A DNA stretch of 64,000 nt from Psychrobacter pacificensis (GTDB lineage: Bacteria > Pseudomonadota > Gammaproteobacteria > Pseudomonadales > Moraxellaceae): positions 1-64,000 of the forward strand of contig NZ_FNAL01000004.1 in the NCBI RefSeq assembly GCF_900101915.1. Direction: 5' to 3'. Positions 54,155-64,000 of the stretch are shown here, in pieces (the first letter of the stretch is position 1; each line of letters begins with the position of its first letter). A model generated the notes under the pieces. That model worked only from the letters and a program-made list of their open reading frames with translations. It was not told where the DNA came from and searched no databases. The translations under genes and the position numbers were made by a program.

Positions 54155-54506
54155 TAGATATAATGAAAATTATTGGTTCAATTAATTAAGTGCTATGGCA
54201 ATTATCATGTAAATGACGTCCTAATAAGGCAGCATATATGGCTGCCTTTATTTTTATCCTTATTTATATATGAGTCTGTATATGACGATAAAACCTATTA
54301 TGCACACTAGCTAATCGGTTATTACTGGCAAAATGAGGCATTTTAGGCTAAAATCTAGGCGATTTGAATACTCTGACGTCAAGAACTGATATTGATAGTG
54401 GTCGATTATCCTATTACAGTCACCACCTAGAGCATACGCGACCTATCTTATTTATATCTCTTCATATTTTATCGATCATACATTACTGACCATAAGGATG
54501 TTTCTC
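54155..54506. other. Lipocalin-GAPDH spacer
   Basis: 352 bp with one terminator (54226-54254) and otherwise AT-rich leader DNA of the GAPDH gene. No small gene is evident. Confidence 0.45.
54226..54254 (+). terminator. Intrinsic terminator after the lipocalin gene
   Basis: AAGGCAGC (54226-54233) pairs with GCTGCCTT (54241-54248) around a 7-nt loop, followed by TATTTTT. Confidence 0.8.
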
Positions 54507-55940
54507 GTGAGCAACGCTGATACCTTACGCCAATTACATCAAGACCACTTAAAAAACTACAACAATCAAGAGCAACAAGCCATTGAGCTGATGGGGCTAT
54601 TGAGCAAGCTCTATAATGAGCAAGACGTACAAGTGACTTTGTTTGGCGAAACGCTAGACGCTACTTCAGTTGGTCAAATAATTGCGCTACATCAAAAAGC
54701 AGCATTACGTGATAACGGTGCTAAAGCCATTGATATCGCTGACACGTTGGCAATGGTAAAAGTCATCGCCGAAAACAAAGAGATTCAAGCGACTCGTATC
54801 GACGTTGGCCAATTGATTGCTAATGGTACTGATGTACAAGTCGCTCTACAGTCTATCAACAACGCTGGTGCCGTGAATGGCGCAACGGACGTTGTACTGT
54901 ATGGTTTTGGTCGTATCGGTCGTATTTTGACTCGTCTGTTATTGTCACAAGCATCAAGCGCAAAAGGTTTGCAGCTAAAGGCAATCGTGGTACGTCCAGC
55001 CGCTGCTGGTGACTTGGCTAAGCGTATCTCATTGCTTGAGCGCGACTCAATCCATGGTAGATTCTTAGGTGGCATCAGTATCGATGAAGACAATAACGGC
55101 ATGATCGTTAATGGTCGTTTCGTACAAGTCATCTATGCCAAAGACCCAAGCGAAATCGATTATACTGCTTATGGTATTGACAATGCGCTAGTTATCGATA
55201 ATACCGGTATTTGGAAAGACGAAGCGGGCCTTGGTAAGCACCTACAGTCTACTGGCGTGAAAAAAGTACTCCTAACAGCACCTGCTAGTGGCGATATCAA
55301 AAACGTCGTTTATGGTGTGAATAACGACACCGTTGGTGATGACACAATCGTGAGTGCTGCGAGCTGTACGACCAATGCCATTACCCCGACCTTAAACGTA
55401 CTAAACGACGAATACGGTATCATAAACGGTCATGTAGAGACTATTCACTCATTTACCAATGATCAGAACTTGGTTGATAACTATCACAAAGCAGACCGCC
55501 GTGGTCGTAGTGCGGTGATGAACATGGTTATCACCAGTACTGGTGCGGCAAAAGCAGTGGGCAAAGCATTACCAGAATTGAACGGTAAGCTAACGGGTAA
55601 TGCTATCCGTGTACCGACACCAAATGTCAGCCTAGCAATCTTGAACTTGAATCTAAAGACCGCACCAGCAAGCGCTGATGCGCTGAATGAGTTCTTGCGT
55701 AAGATTGCTAACAGCAGCACGTGGCAGTCGCAAATTGCTTATACCGATTCTACAGAAGCGGTATCTACTGACTTTGTAGGTACCACCCATGTTGGTATCG
55801 TTGATGCCCAAGCGACTATTTTGACTGACAACCAAGCTATTGTTTATGTTTGGTATGATAATGAAGTCGGTTATAGTACTCAGGTATTGCGTTTGGCGAC
55901 GCAGATGGCAGGAATCAGCTACGCTCAGATTCCAGCATAG
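54507..55940 (+). CDS. Glyceraldehyde-3-phosphate dehydrogenase, long type
   Basis: NAD(P)-dependent enzyme of glycolysis/gluconeogenesis. The NAD fold starts at VVLYGFGRIGRILTRLL, the catalytic cysteine is in SAASCTTNAITP, and the C-terminal WYDNEVGYSTQVLRLA closes the family pattern. Unlike GapA (about 330 residues) it has an extra 130-residue helical N-terminal domain rich in Gln/Asn/Leu, a form known in Pseudomonas and Acinetobacter. The GTG at 54507 is preferred: AAGG (54494-54497) lies 9 nt upstream of it but abuts the in-frame ATG at 54498. The physiological direction is likely gluconeogenic in these bacteria, but that is inference. Confidence 0.92.
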   Translation: MSNADTLRQLHQDHLKNYNNQEQQAIELMGLLSKLYNEQDVQVTLFGETLDATSVGQIIALHQKAALRDNGAKAIDIADTLAMVKVIAENKEIQATRIDVGQLIANGTDVQVALQSINNAGAVNGATDVVLYGFGRIGRILTRLLLSQASSAKGLQLKAIVVRPAAAGDLAKRISLLERDSIHGRFLGGISIDEDNNGMIVNGRFVQVIYAKDPSEIDYTAYGIDNALVIDNTGIWKDEAGLGKHLQSTGVKKVLLTAPASGDIKNVVYGVNNDTVGDDTIVSAASCTTNAITPTLNVLNDEYGIINGHVETIHSFTNDQNLVDNYHKADRRGRSAVMNMVITSTGAAKAVGKALPELNGKLTGNAIRVPTPNVSLAILNLNLKTAPASADALNEFLRKIANSSTWQSQIAYTDSTEAVSTDFVGTTHVGIVDAQATILTDNQAIVYVWYDNEVGYSTQVLRLATQMAGISYAQIPA

Positions 55941-56062
55941 ATTACTAAATACAGTAGCGCAATAACGTTATACTAAGCCTCTCAAAGCATGGTCACTTTA
56001 AAGATTATGCTGCAATAGACTCTACTTTGCATAGCTTGGTATCACTTTAACTGTCATACTTA

Positions 56063-56095
56063 AACACCCGATAGTCCGATTGATTATCGGGTGTT
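56063..56095 (+). terminator. Intrinsic terminator after the GAPDH gene
   Basis: AACACCCGATA (56063-56073) and TATCGGGTGTT (56085-56095) form a perfect 11-bp stem. The tail ATTGTC is T-poor, so strength is moderate. Confidence 0.7.
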
Positions 56096-56214
56096 ATTGT
56101 CATAATGGGCATGACGTAACATAGCTTCTATAGATTGCTCATTTTGTCAGAACGATATAGCAAAACCTCAAAATACAACCGCTGGTTGTCACCAGTTTAT
56201 CGACTGGATTGTGA

Positions 56215-57432
<1,218 letters not shown>

Positions 57433-57496
57433 GCGGTTATACTTGAATTGTGAATTTAATCCCTACAATCAATTGATATGAAAAAAAGGAGTTTAT

Positions 57497-58669
57497 ATGG
57501 CAGATGACATAGCAAACACGACCGAAGAAGCAAGATTTGTTAAACAATCTCGCAACTTTGATATTCAGCGCGTTATTGTCAAGATTGGCTCATCATTATT
57601 GACAAATAATGGTCGAGGGTTGGATCGTACTGCCATATATGAGTGGGCAAAGCAGATTGCTAAGCTGCACAAAAAAGGTGTTGAAGTGCTGCTGGTATCG
57701 TCAGGTGCCGTTGCTGAAGGTGTGGTACGTATGGACCTTGAGGAACGCCCTAAAAAACTGGCAGCATTACAAGCCTGCGCTTCTATTGGCCAAATGGGAC
57801 TGATTGAAACATGGTGGTCAGCACTGATTCAGCATGGAATTCAAAGCTCACAGCTCTTATTGACTCATGATGACTTGTCCAATCGTAGCCGTTATCTCAA
57901 TACTACAGGCGCGCTCACGCAACTATTAGAATGGCGCGTGCTACCGGTCATTAACGAAAATGACACCATTACTATTGATGAGATTAAATTTGGCGATAAT
58001 GACACGTTGGGTGCGATGGCAGCCGCGATGGTTAATGCAGATTTGTACATCATCTTAACCGATCAAGAAGGCGTGTTCACTGATAACCCACGTGACAATC
58101 CTGATGCCAAGATGATTCGTCAAGAACGTGCCATGGCTGATTATTTATTTGATATTGCAGGTGACGGAGGCAAGCTTGGGCGCGGTGGTATGTTAACTAA
58201 AATTCGTGCTGGTCGTCTTGCAGCAATGGGTGGTTGCCCAACCGTTATTGTGAGCGGTGCTATCGATGATGTGATCACTCGTGTTGTCTCAGGTGAGGCA
58301 GTCGGTACATTATTGACCACCAACGAAGAAGATAAAATCATCGCTCGGAAACAATGGCTTGCTGCGCATTTGCGTATGTCAGGTAGCTTGGTCGTTGATG
58401 CAGGTGCCGCAAAAGCATTGACTGAACATAACAGAAGCTTACTGCCAGTAGGCGTTGTAGAAGTTCGTGGCGGCTTTGATGAAGGTGATGTGGTAGAAAT
58501 TGTTCATCAAGACACTGGTGAGCGCATAGCCGTTGGTCAGGTAAACTTCTCATCGCATGAGGCGCACCGTGTTGCCCGTGAGCGTACAGAGAAGTTTGAC
58601 AAAATCTTTGGTGGTAACGAAGACCGTGTGGTGATGGTGCATCGTGACAATCTTGCGATAACTGTATAA
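57497..58669 (+). CDS. proB: Glutamate 5-kinase ProB
   Basis: First step of proline synthesis, making gamma-glutamyl phosphate. The amino-acid-kinase domain has IVKIGSSLLTNNGRGLDRT, VLLVSSGAVAEG, VINENDTITIDEIKFGDNDTLGAMAA and GGMLTKIRAG. A C-terminal PUA domain follows (GSLVVDAGAAKAL...LLPVGVVEVRGGFDEGDVVEI). At 390 residues it matches PUA-containing family members. AAAAGGAG is 6 nt upstream of the ATG. proA is not adjacent. The obgE-proB order is common in Pseudomonas and relatives. Confidence 0.96.
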   Translation: MADDIANTTEEARFVKQSRNFDIQRVIVKIGSSLLTNNGRGLDRTAIYEWAKQIAKLHKKGVEVLLVSSGAVAEGVVRMDLEERPKKLAALQACASIGQMGLIETWWSALIQHGIQSSQLLLTHDDLSNRSRYLNTTGALTQLLEWRVLPVINENDTITIDEIKFGDNDTLGAMAAAMVNADLYIILTDQEGVFTDNPRDNPDAKMIRQERAMADYLFDIAGDGGKLGRGGMLTKIRAGRLAAMGGCPTVIVSGAIDDVITRVVSGEAVGTLLTTNEEDKIIARKQWLAAHLRMSGSLVVDAGAAKALTEHNRSLLPVGVVEVRGGFDEGDVVEIVHQDTGERIAVGQVNFSSHEAHRVARERTEKFDKIFGGNEDRVVMVHRDNLAITV

Positions 58670-58798
58670 CGTATTCATGATATAGCACGGCTGTTTTTTA
58701 TAGCTTATAAATATTTATTGTTATTTTATTCAACCTATTTTATTCAGCACAGTATCTATTTATAAATATGGATACTATGTTGTTTTGGAGATTTGTAC

Positions 58799-59935
58799 AT
58801 GAGTGCTTCAGACAAGAGTGACTCGATTCAGCAGCAATTTGCACCACTAAAAAATGACAGGCTGCTACGTGCATTACGCTTTGAGCCCATCGATACCACG
58901 CCAGTTTGGATGATGCGCCAAGCTGGTCGTTACTTACCAGAGTACAAAGCCACTCGTGCTGAAGCCGGCGACTTTATGAGCCTGTGCAAAGATACAGAAC
59001 GTGCTACTGAAGTGACGCTCCAACCGTTACGTCGTTATGACTTAGATGCCGCGATCTTATTTAGTGACATTTTGACCATTCCTGATGCCATGGGATTGGG
59101 TTTGTATTTTGAGACTGGCGAAGGTCCTAAGTTTAAGCATCCAATTCGCAAGCAGGCTGATCTTGATAGATTGCCATTACTTGAGCCTAATGATTCTCTT
59201 GACTATGTAATGCGCGCCGTGACCAGCATTCGCAAAGCGCTAAATGGTCAAGTGCCTTTATTTGGGTTTTCTGGTAGTCCATGGACGCTCGCGACGTATA
59301 TGATAGAAGGGGGTAGTTCAAAGGATTATCGTTATACCAAAGGCTTTTTGTATAGCGATCCCAGCTTTTTACATCAGTTATTAGATAAGCTTGTGACTTC
59401 GGTCATTGACTATCTCGATGCACAAATTGTGGCCGGAGCTCAGATCGTACAAATATTTGACAGTTGGGGCGGGGCGCTTGGTCATCGTCAATTTATCGAG
59501 TTTTCGCACAATTACAACAAGCGTATCGTGGCTGAACTAAAGCAACGCCATCCACAAGTACCAGTGGTATTATTTACCAAAGGTGGCGGATTATGGCTTG
59601 ATATTCAGGCTGATAGCGAAGCTGACGCTTTAGGTCTAGACTGGACGATGCCGCTTGACCGCGCGCGTCAAGTACTGACTGAGAGTCAGCGCGAGTTAAC
59701 CAAAAAGCATAAGAAGCTACAAAGCAGTAAAGCCATTCAAGGCAATTTAGATCCGGCAACGTTATACGGATCACCCGCCACTATCCGCTCTGAAGTGAAT
59801 GCGATGCTTGATCGCGCCTATGCTAATGGCGAAAAAACTGGCTACATTGCAAACTTAGGTCATGGTATTACCCAGTGGGTGAATCCTGACAATGCCAAAG
59901 TGTTTGTTGATGCGGTACATGACTACAAGATCTAA
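58799..59935 (+). CDS. hemE: Uroporphyrinogen decarboxylase
   Basis: Converts uroporphyrinogen III to coproporphyrinogen III in heme synthesis. Signatures are [15 protein letters not shown] near the N-terminus, [16 protein letters not shown] (catalytic Asp), [19 protein letters not shown] and the C-terminal [10 protein letters not shown]. The start ATG 58799 has GGAG at 58787-58790, 8 nt upstream; the frame also includes a TTG at 58793. The length of 379 is a little above E. coli (354). Followed by three short tandem repeats and then argC. Confidence 0.96.
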   Translation: MSASDKSDSIQQQFAPLKNDRLLRALRFEPIDTTPVWMMRQAGRYLPEYKATRAEAGDFMSLCKDTERATEVTLQPLRRYDLDAAILFSDILTIPDAMGLGLYFETGEGPKFKHPIRKQADLDRLPLLEPNDSLDYVMRAVTSIRKALNGQVPLFGFSGSPWTLATYMIEGGSSKDYRYTKGFLYSDPSFLHQLLDKLVTSVIDYLDAQIVAGAQIVQIFDSWGGALGHRQFIEFSHNYNKRIVAELKQRHPQVPVVLFTKGGGLWLDIQADSEADALGLDWTMPLDRARQVLTESQRELTKKHKKLQSSKAIQGNLDPATLYGSPATIRSEVNAMLDRAYANGEKTGYIANLGHGITQWVNPDNAKVFVDAVHDYKI

Positions 59936-59936
59936 A

Positions 59937-59981
59937 AGCCACGGTATTCAAAGCTATGGTATTCAAAGCCATAATATTCAG
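59937..59981. repeat. Three 15-bp tandem repeats after hemE
   Basis: AGCCACGGTATTCAA (59937-59951), AGCTATGGTATTCAA (59952-59966) and AGCCATAATATTCAG (59967-59981) follow immediately downstream of the hemE stop. Confidence 0.85.
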
Positions 59982-60090
59982 AGACGTTAGGATTGACAGA
60001 CTGGTTTTATGTCTATATGGCTTTGTAAGCTAGATAAAAATATAGAATTTATTAGATATAATGAGTGCTTACTAAGAATAAGGATAATTT

Positions 60091-61158
60091 ATGATTTCAG
60101 CAGCGATTGTCGGTGGTACAGGTTACACAGGTATTGAGCTTATTCGCTTACTATCTGCTCACCCTGAAGTGTCTATTGATTTGCTAACCTCGCGTAGCGA
60201 AGCTGGCACTCGCGCTGATGAAATCTTCCCAAGCTTACGCGGTATCTCAGATATTGTTTTCAGTGACTTAGGTGACAATACGCTTGGGGCATTGCAAAAA
60301 TGTGATGTTGTATTTTTTGCGACGCCGCATGGTGTTGCGATGAAGCAAGCAGAAGCGCTGACCCAAGCTGGCGTAAAAGTCATCGATTTGGCAGCTGATT
60401 TTCGCCTGCAATCATTGACGGAGTTTGAGCACTGGTACAAACAATCTCATGCTTGCCCTGAGCTGTTGAAGACAGCAGTTTACGGTTTGCCTGAAATCAA
60501 TCGTGATAAGCTTGCCAGCGCTTTATTGGTCGGTAACCCTGGCTGCTATCCGACTACTGCGATTTTGGGTTTAAAACCTGTTATCGAAGCACAAAATGAG
60601 CAAGCAGAAAGACTGGTTGAATCTCGCATTGTCATCGATGCCAAATCTGGTGTATCAGGTGCTGGTCGTCAAGCGTCACTGGCACTTAATTATGCGGAAA
60701 CAACGGATAATTTTAAAGCCTATAGCGTTGAAGGTCATCGCCACTTGCCAGAGATTGAGCAGGGTGTGGCGCAGTTACTAGACAGTCAGTTTACACATCG
60801 CATTCGCTTTTTACCGCACTTAGTGCCTATGATACGCGGTATGCTGAGCTCAATTCACATGGAGCTGACTGACGCAGGTGCGGCTATCGATTGGCAGCAA
60901 GTGTTTGAGGACAGCTATGCATCAGAAGGTTTTGTTGATGTCATGCCAAAAGGTGTTTATCCAGACACGCGCAGTGTGCGTGCTAGTAATCGTCTACGTA
61001 TCGCAGTACATCAAGACAACGAGCGTGCTGAGCTGACGGTCATTGTGGTGCAAGACAATTTGGTAAAAGGTGCCGCAGGGCAAGCTGTCCAGAATATGAA
61101 TGTGATGTTCGGCTTTGATGAGTCGATGGGACTCAATTTTGCACCTATCGTACCTTAA
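60091..61158 (+). CDS. argC: N-acetyl-gamma-glutamyl-phosphate reductase ArgC
   Basis: Third enzyme of arginine synthesis, reducing N-acetylglutamyl phosphate to the semialdehyde with NADPH. The dinucleotide fold begins AAIVGGTGYTGIELIRLL. The catalytic cysteine is in LLVGNPGCYPTTAILGLKP, and DAKSGVSGAGR and VEGHRHLPEIEQ are conserved substrate-side segments. Length 355 is typical. TAAGGATAA lies 8 nt upstream of the ATG. It stands without other arg genes; in pseudomonads argC likewise sits next to an uncharacterised membrane-protein gene and upstream of erpA. Confidence 0.96.
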   Translation: MISAAIVGGTGYTGIELIRLLSAHPEVSIDLLTSRSEAGTRADEIFPSLRGISDIVFSDLGDNTLGALQKCDVVFFATPHGVAMKQAEALTQAGVKVIDLAADFRLQSLTEFEHWYKQSHACPELLKTAVYGLPEINRDKLASALLVGNPGCYPTTAILGLKPVIEAQNEQAERLVESRIVIDAKSGVSGAGRQASLALNYAETTDNFKAYSVEGHRHLPEIEQGVAQLLDSQFTHRIRFLPHLVPMIRGMLSSIHMELTDAGAAIDWQQVFEDSYASEGFVDVMPKGVYPDTRSVRASNRLRIAVHQDNERAELTVIVVQDNLVKGAAGQAVQNMNVMFGFDESMGLNFAPIVP

Positions 61159-61378
61159 TGCTGGCTTTTTTGTCGCTAAGTCATTCATATTTATGGTACT
61201 AGGTATTGATTATAAATTCCGCTATAATAACTTGCCTTTACTCTTAAGAGATACCATCTAAATGCGTGTTAAACTTGAACGACGCTTTTTTTTAAAGTCA
61301 TCACGTCTATCGTGTCAAGATTCTGTTCTATATGGCTTGGCGTGCAAGACGCATTCCGATAAAAATAGTAATGGCTTT

Positions 61379-62128
61379 ATGAGTGATATCGGTAGCACTC
61401 AACGAGGCGCGTCTACATTAGTATTGGCTTTATTTGTAGTAGTGATATTAGTGACTGCCGTGGCTGGATTGCTATTCGGACATAAGCTGGGCTATCAGCG
61501 TGGTTTTCATTCGATGGAAACGCAAGCTCAGCAAGCGATTATCGATGGTACAGAAGCGACAAAAGCGCTAGAAGATTTGCGTCTTAGTAATAAAATCGCG
61601 ACCAATCAAGCCGCGACAGCCAAGCAAGAGCTGGCCATAAGTCTCGCAAATCTAAAAGAGTTGCGTGAAAATCAACAAGCTCTGACGGTAGAAAACAGGC
61701 AGGTCTCACAGCTTAATGAGATATATGCTGATGTGATTGCTGAGAAAGGTGGCATGCCGCTACAAATATTGGGCGCTAAGATTGAGCCGTTGCCCGAAAA
61801 TGCTTTTGAGTATGGTTTTGATATTGGTATGCTCAGTAGCGACGGTCAAGCCAAACGACTCCAGCCAACCTTGACGTTACTCAATAATGATGACCTTGTA
61901 GAAGTGCCCTTAGATCCTGCAAGCTATGCGATCGAAGGTATTGTTCGTATACGCGGTCGTTTTATGATGCCCTCAGGTTTTAAACCTTTACAAGCAAAAC
62001 TAAGCTTGCAAGCAGGTGGCCAAACAGTAGAGCAATTGTACGATTGGAAGCTCGGTGATAAGGTTGATAACATGCTACCATCACTTTTAGACTTGCCAGA
62101 AGTTGATGAAAGCCCGATTGTTCCCTAG
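61379..62128 (+). CDS. DUF6776-like membrane protein downstream of argC
   Basis: From ATG 61379 the protein begins with a polar stretch and one membrane helix (STLVLALFVVVILVTAVAGLLFG). A coiled coil of about 75 residues rich in Glu, Gln and Leu follows. A C-terminal beta-rich domain comes last (GMPLQILGAKIEPLPENAFEYGFDIGMLS through DWKLGDKVD). This layout and the position after argC resemble the DUF6776 proteins of Pseudomonas; the link is by memory of the pattern, not a search. An upstream in-frame ATG at 61262 would add 39 residues. Inner-membrane anchored with a periplasmic domain is the likely topology; function is unknown. Confidence 0.7.
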   Translation: MSDIGSTQRGASTLVLALFVVVILVTAVAGLLFGHKLGYQRGFHSMETQAQQAIIDGTEATKALEDLRLSNKIATNQAATAKQELAISLANLKELRENQQALTVENRQVSQLNEIYADVIAEKGGMPLQILGAKIEPLPENAFEYGFDIGMLSSDGQAKRLQPTLTLLNNDDLVEVPLDPASYAIEGIVRIRGRFMMPSGFKPLQAKLSLQAGGQTVEQLYDWKLGDKVDNMLPSLLDLPEVDESPIVP

Positions 62129-62273
62129 ATACAAGTCTTAATAAATACCAAACAGCGATGATATAGTTGAAAACAAAGCACCATGTCTATATATAGTCAT
62201 AGTGCTTGATGTTTCATCGCCTGCCTAGCTAACCTCTCTTATTCCAAACTTACCTTATAATTATACTTTGATT

Positions 62274-62681
62274 ATGATGAAAAAAATGATATTACAAGCT
62301 ACGCCAACGGTTGCTGATTGGCATTTTCCAAATATGCCTGCCCATCGCGCACAGGACGGTGACACAGAAGGTGAAACGTCACCGCAAGCAGATGTGCTGG
62401 TTGCTGAGCCAGAAATTGCTAAACCGCCTATGTATGCGGTGGTTATGTATAATGACAATTACACGCCAATGGAGTTTGTCGTCTATATTTTGCAGTCAGA
62501 GTTCCGCCATAGTATGGACTCTGCGGTTGAAATTATGCTAACGATTCACAATAGTAGCAAAGGTATTGCGGGCATCTATCCTAAAGACATCGCTGAGACG
62601 AAGGCCAAAAAAGTAAATAGTCTGGCACATCGTGAGGGCTATCCACTATTAACCCAAATTGAGCCACATCAAGGCGAGTAA
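62274..62681 (+). CDS. clpS: ATP-dependent Clp protease adaptor ClpS
   Basis: N-end-rule adaptor that delivers substrates to ClpAP. The core is KPPMYAVVMYNDNYTPMEFVVYILQSEF, containing the binding-pocket residues Asn-Asp and Met, followed by MLTIHNSSKGIAGIYPKDIAETK. About 50 residues of less conserved sequence precede it, compared with about 25 in E. coli. Starts at 62274, 62277 and 62289 are all in frame. clpA lies downstream on the same strand, the usual partner, but at the unusual distance of 627 bp. Confidence 0.92.
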   Translation: MMKKMILQATPTVADWHFPNMPAHRAQDGDTEGETSPQADVLVAEPEIAKPPMYAVVMYNDNYTPMEFVVYILQSEFRHSMDSAVEIMLTIHNSSKGIAGIYPKDIAETKAKKVNSLAHREGYPLLTQIEPHQGE

Positions 62682-63308
62682 AAGGATAGCAAGACACTAT
62701 ATCTTATTCTTACATCAGCTCTCATTGCCATAACTAATCGTTTTTTGTTCTCATCCAGTTGTTATAGCAGCTCACTTTTAAAGTGAGCTAAGCCATCTAT
62801 TTTTACAGCCTCGCTTTAGATACCCATATTTGATTAAGCATGTCAGTGATTATATCGCTCTTATAGTCTTGATTTTATTGTAATATATCCTTATATACTA
62901 ACTAGGCTTCTTAATAATTTTTACAACCTTTCGATCACTCGTTATTAATATCCTCGTTCATCTACTTATTTTTTATCCACATTAGCTCTTTAAGCTTCTC
63001 GTCGCTCTCACATTCTTCGTTATGTACTCGTAGTATGCTTTGATACACTTTAGTCTGCGTTAATAGATTGACTCTGTCGAAGTATCGTGTTGATATAAAG
63101 AAAAGCGACTATGAATTATCACAATCACTGCTAACTGATAGATAGATTACAGCATTCGTCACACAGTCTATGGTCCAAATGATATATCCATGATTTTTTA
63201 ATTATACGAATCTTACCCTTGAACAATCGATCTATCGCCCTGATTTACTTACTAACTCATTCATAAAACTATCAATTATAAAGATAGATATAACCGTAGG
63301 AAGTTGTT
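62682..63308. other. Long clpS-clpA spacer
   Basis: 627 bp, AT-rich, with no ORF or RNA I can support. It includes a near-perfect palindrome AGCTCACTTT-T-AAAGTGAGCT at 62769-62789. There is no T-run directly after it, so it may be a weak terminator or a binding site. Confidence 0.45.
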
Positions 63309-64000
63309 ATGTTAAGTCGTCATCTTGAAGTTTCTCTACGTTTAGCAATGACGCTTGCGCGCCAAAAATCGCATGAGTATCTTACTGTTGAACATTTATT
63401 ATTGGCACTATTAGAAAATACTCACGCTGCCAATACCCTGACTGCCTGTAATGCCAATATATCGGCATTGCGTACTGAGCTTGAAGCTTATATTAATAAG
63501 CACACGCCAACTGTTGATGCAGATACAGATCAGTCACCGCAGCCAACGCAAAGCTTTGATCGCATCTTGCAACGCGCTATTTTTCATGTGCAGTCTATAG
63601 GCGGTGGTCGATTGGTAGAAGGCTCTGATATTTTGGTTTCTATGTTCTCAGAGCATGATACTTATGCCGTTTATCTGCTCAAAAAACAAGGTATTAGCCG
63701 TCTTGAGCTGACCCAATATTTATCACATGGTCAAGACAAAGAAGAGCCATCTGAGCAACGTGCTTCTATGACTGGTGAGCGCCGCAGTGCGTCTGAAAAA
63801 ACCAGCAAAGATCCACTGGTTGAGTTTGCAACCAATTTAAATCAGCGTGCTGCTGAAGGCGAAACAGACCCATTGATTGGCCGCGCTTCTGAAATTGAAC
63901 GTGCCGCTCAAGTTTTATGCCGCCGCCGCAAAAATAATCCGTTATTGGTCGGTGAACCAGGCGTTGGTAAAACCTCTATCGCCGAAGGTTTGGCATGGTT
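63309..64000 (+). CDS. clpA: ATP-dependent Clp protease ATP-binding subunit ClpA, partial
   Basis: The frame runs off the window end. The first residues [19 protein letters not shown], then [17 protein letters not shown], form the Clp N-domain that binds ClpS. The first AAA+ module starts at [26 protein letters not shown] and reaches Walker [17 protein letters not shown] lies just upstream of ATG 63309. About 231 of an expected roughly 760-800 residues are visible. The Clp unfoldase feeds ClpP; with ClpS upstream this is the N-end-rule degradation machine. Confidence 0.95.
   Translation, partial: MLSRHLEVSLRLAMTLARQKSHEYLTVEHLLLALLENTHAANTLTACNANISALRTELEAYINKHTPTVDADTDQSPQPTQSFDRILQRAIFHVQSIGGGRLVEGSDILVSMFSEHDTYAVYLLKKQGISRLELTQYLSHGQDKEEPSEQRASMTGERRSASEKTSKDPLVEFATNLNQRAAEGETDPLIGRASEIERAAQVLCRRRKNNPLLVGEPGVGKTSIAEGLAW

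Noticed and set aside
59937-59981. Short direct repeats as a CRISPR array
   Set aside because: Units are contiguous, 15 bp, without spacers, and no cas gene is near. The same applies to the other tandem blocks.

Overview
The window looks like a core-chromosome segment of a gammaproteobacterium of the Moraxellaceae, most likely Psychrobacter. This is inferred from the gene set and order (amgK-murU divergent from lptD-surA, argC followed by a coiled-coil membrane protein, cyanide-insensitive type bd oxidase with a DUF2474 peptide), the AT-leaning intergenic DNA, and the many hydrophilic low-complexity extensions on otherwise ordinary proteins. No database search was possible, so the genus is an inference.

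Layout. 1-3.6 kb: tRNA-Leu(UAG) and the nitrogen two-component pair ntrB-ntrC on the minus strand. 3.7-17.2 kb: a plus-strand run of translation and envelope genes, rimO, pyrH, frr, uppS, cdsA, dxr, rseP, bamA, lpxD, fabZ, lpxA. This is the classical gammaproteobacterial cluster, but skp is missing between bamA and lpxD and a terminator sits in its place. 17.4-21.7 kb: an SNF-type sodium symporter, an intact IS630-family element inserted 8 bp after its stop codon, tgt, and a decayed SOUL heme-binding gene. 21.7-24.8 kb: asd, a membrane-anchored EEP-family phosphohydrolase, and an intergenic region that appears to hold a GacA-box-driven, CsrA-sequestering small RNA. 25-31.9 kb: surA and lptD on the minus strand, divergent from amgK and murU. 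32-41.8 kb: cioA-cioB with a 49-residue DUF2474 peptide, an alpha/beta-hydrolase lipoprotein, a MITE-like palindromic element, a TPR protein, coq7 and an LplT-like MFS carrier, all minus strand. 42.3-50.8 kb: tamA and tamB, with a very enlarged TamA. 50.9-64 kb: hemP under a Fur box, a Nudix-ThiE fusion, a lipocalin with a long polar leader, GAPDH, obgE, proB, hemE, argC, a DUF6776-like membrane protein, clpS, and clpA cut by the window end.

The genes are mostly housekeeping. The strongest theme is outer-membrane biogenesis: BamA, SurA, LptD, TamA/TamB, LpxA/D, FabZ, RseP, UppS, CdsA and MurNAc recycling by AmgK/MurU. The most interesting unannotated item is the candidate RsmY/RsmZ/CsrB-type RNA at about 24569-24747. 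It has a GTAAG-N6-CTTAC palindrome upstream, a -10 box, AGGA motifs in hairpin loops and a strong intrinsic terminator. Secondary points are the calcium-loop-like insert in TamA, widespread polar extensions, numerous 15-19 bp tandem duplications at gene edges, and an exact 20-bp sequence shared by two promoter regions.
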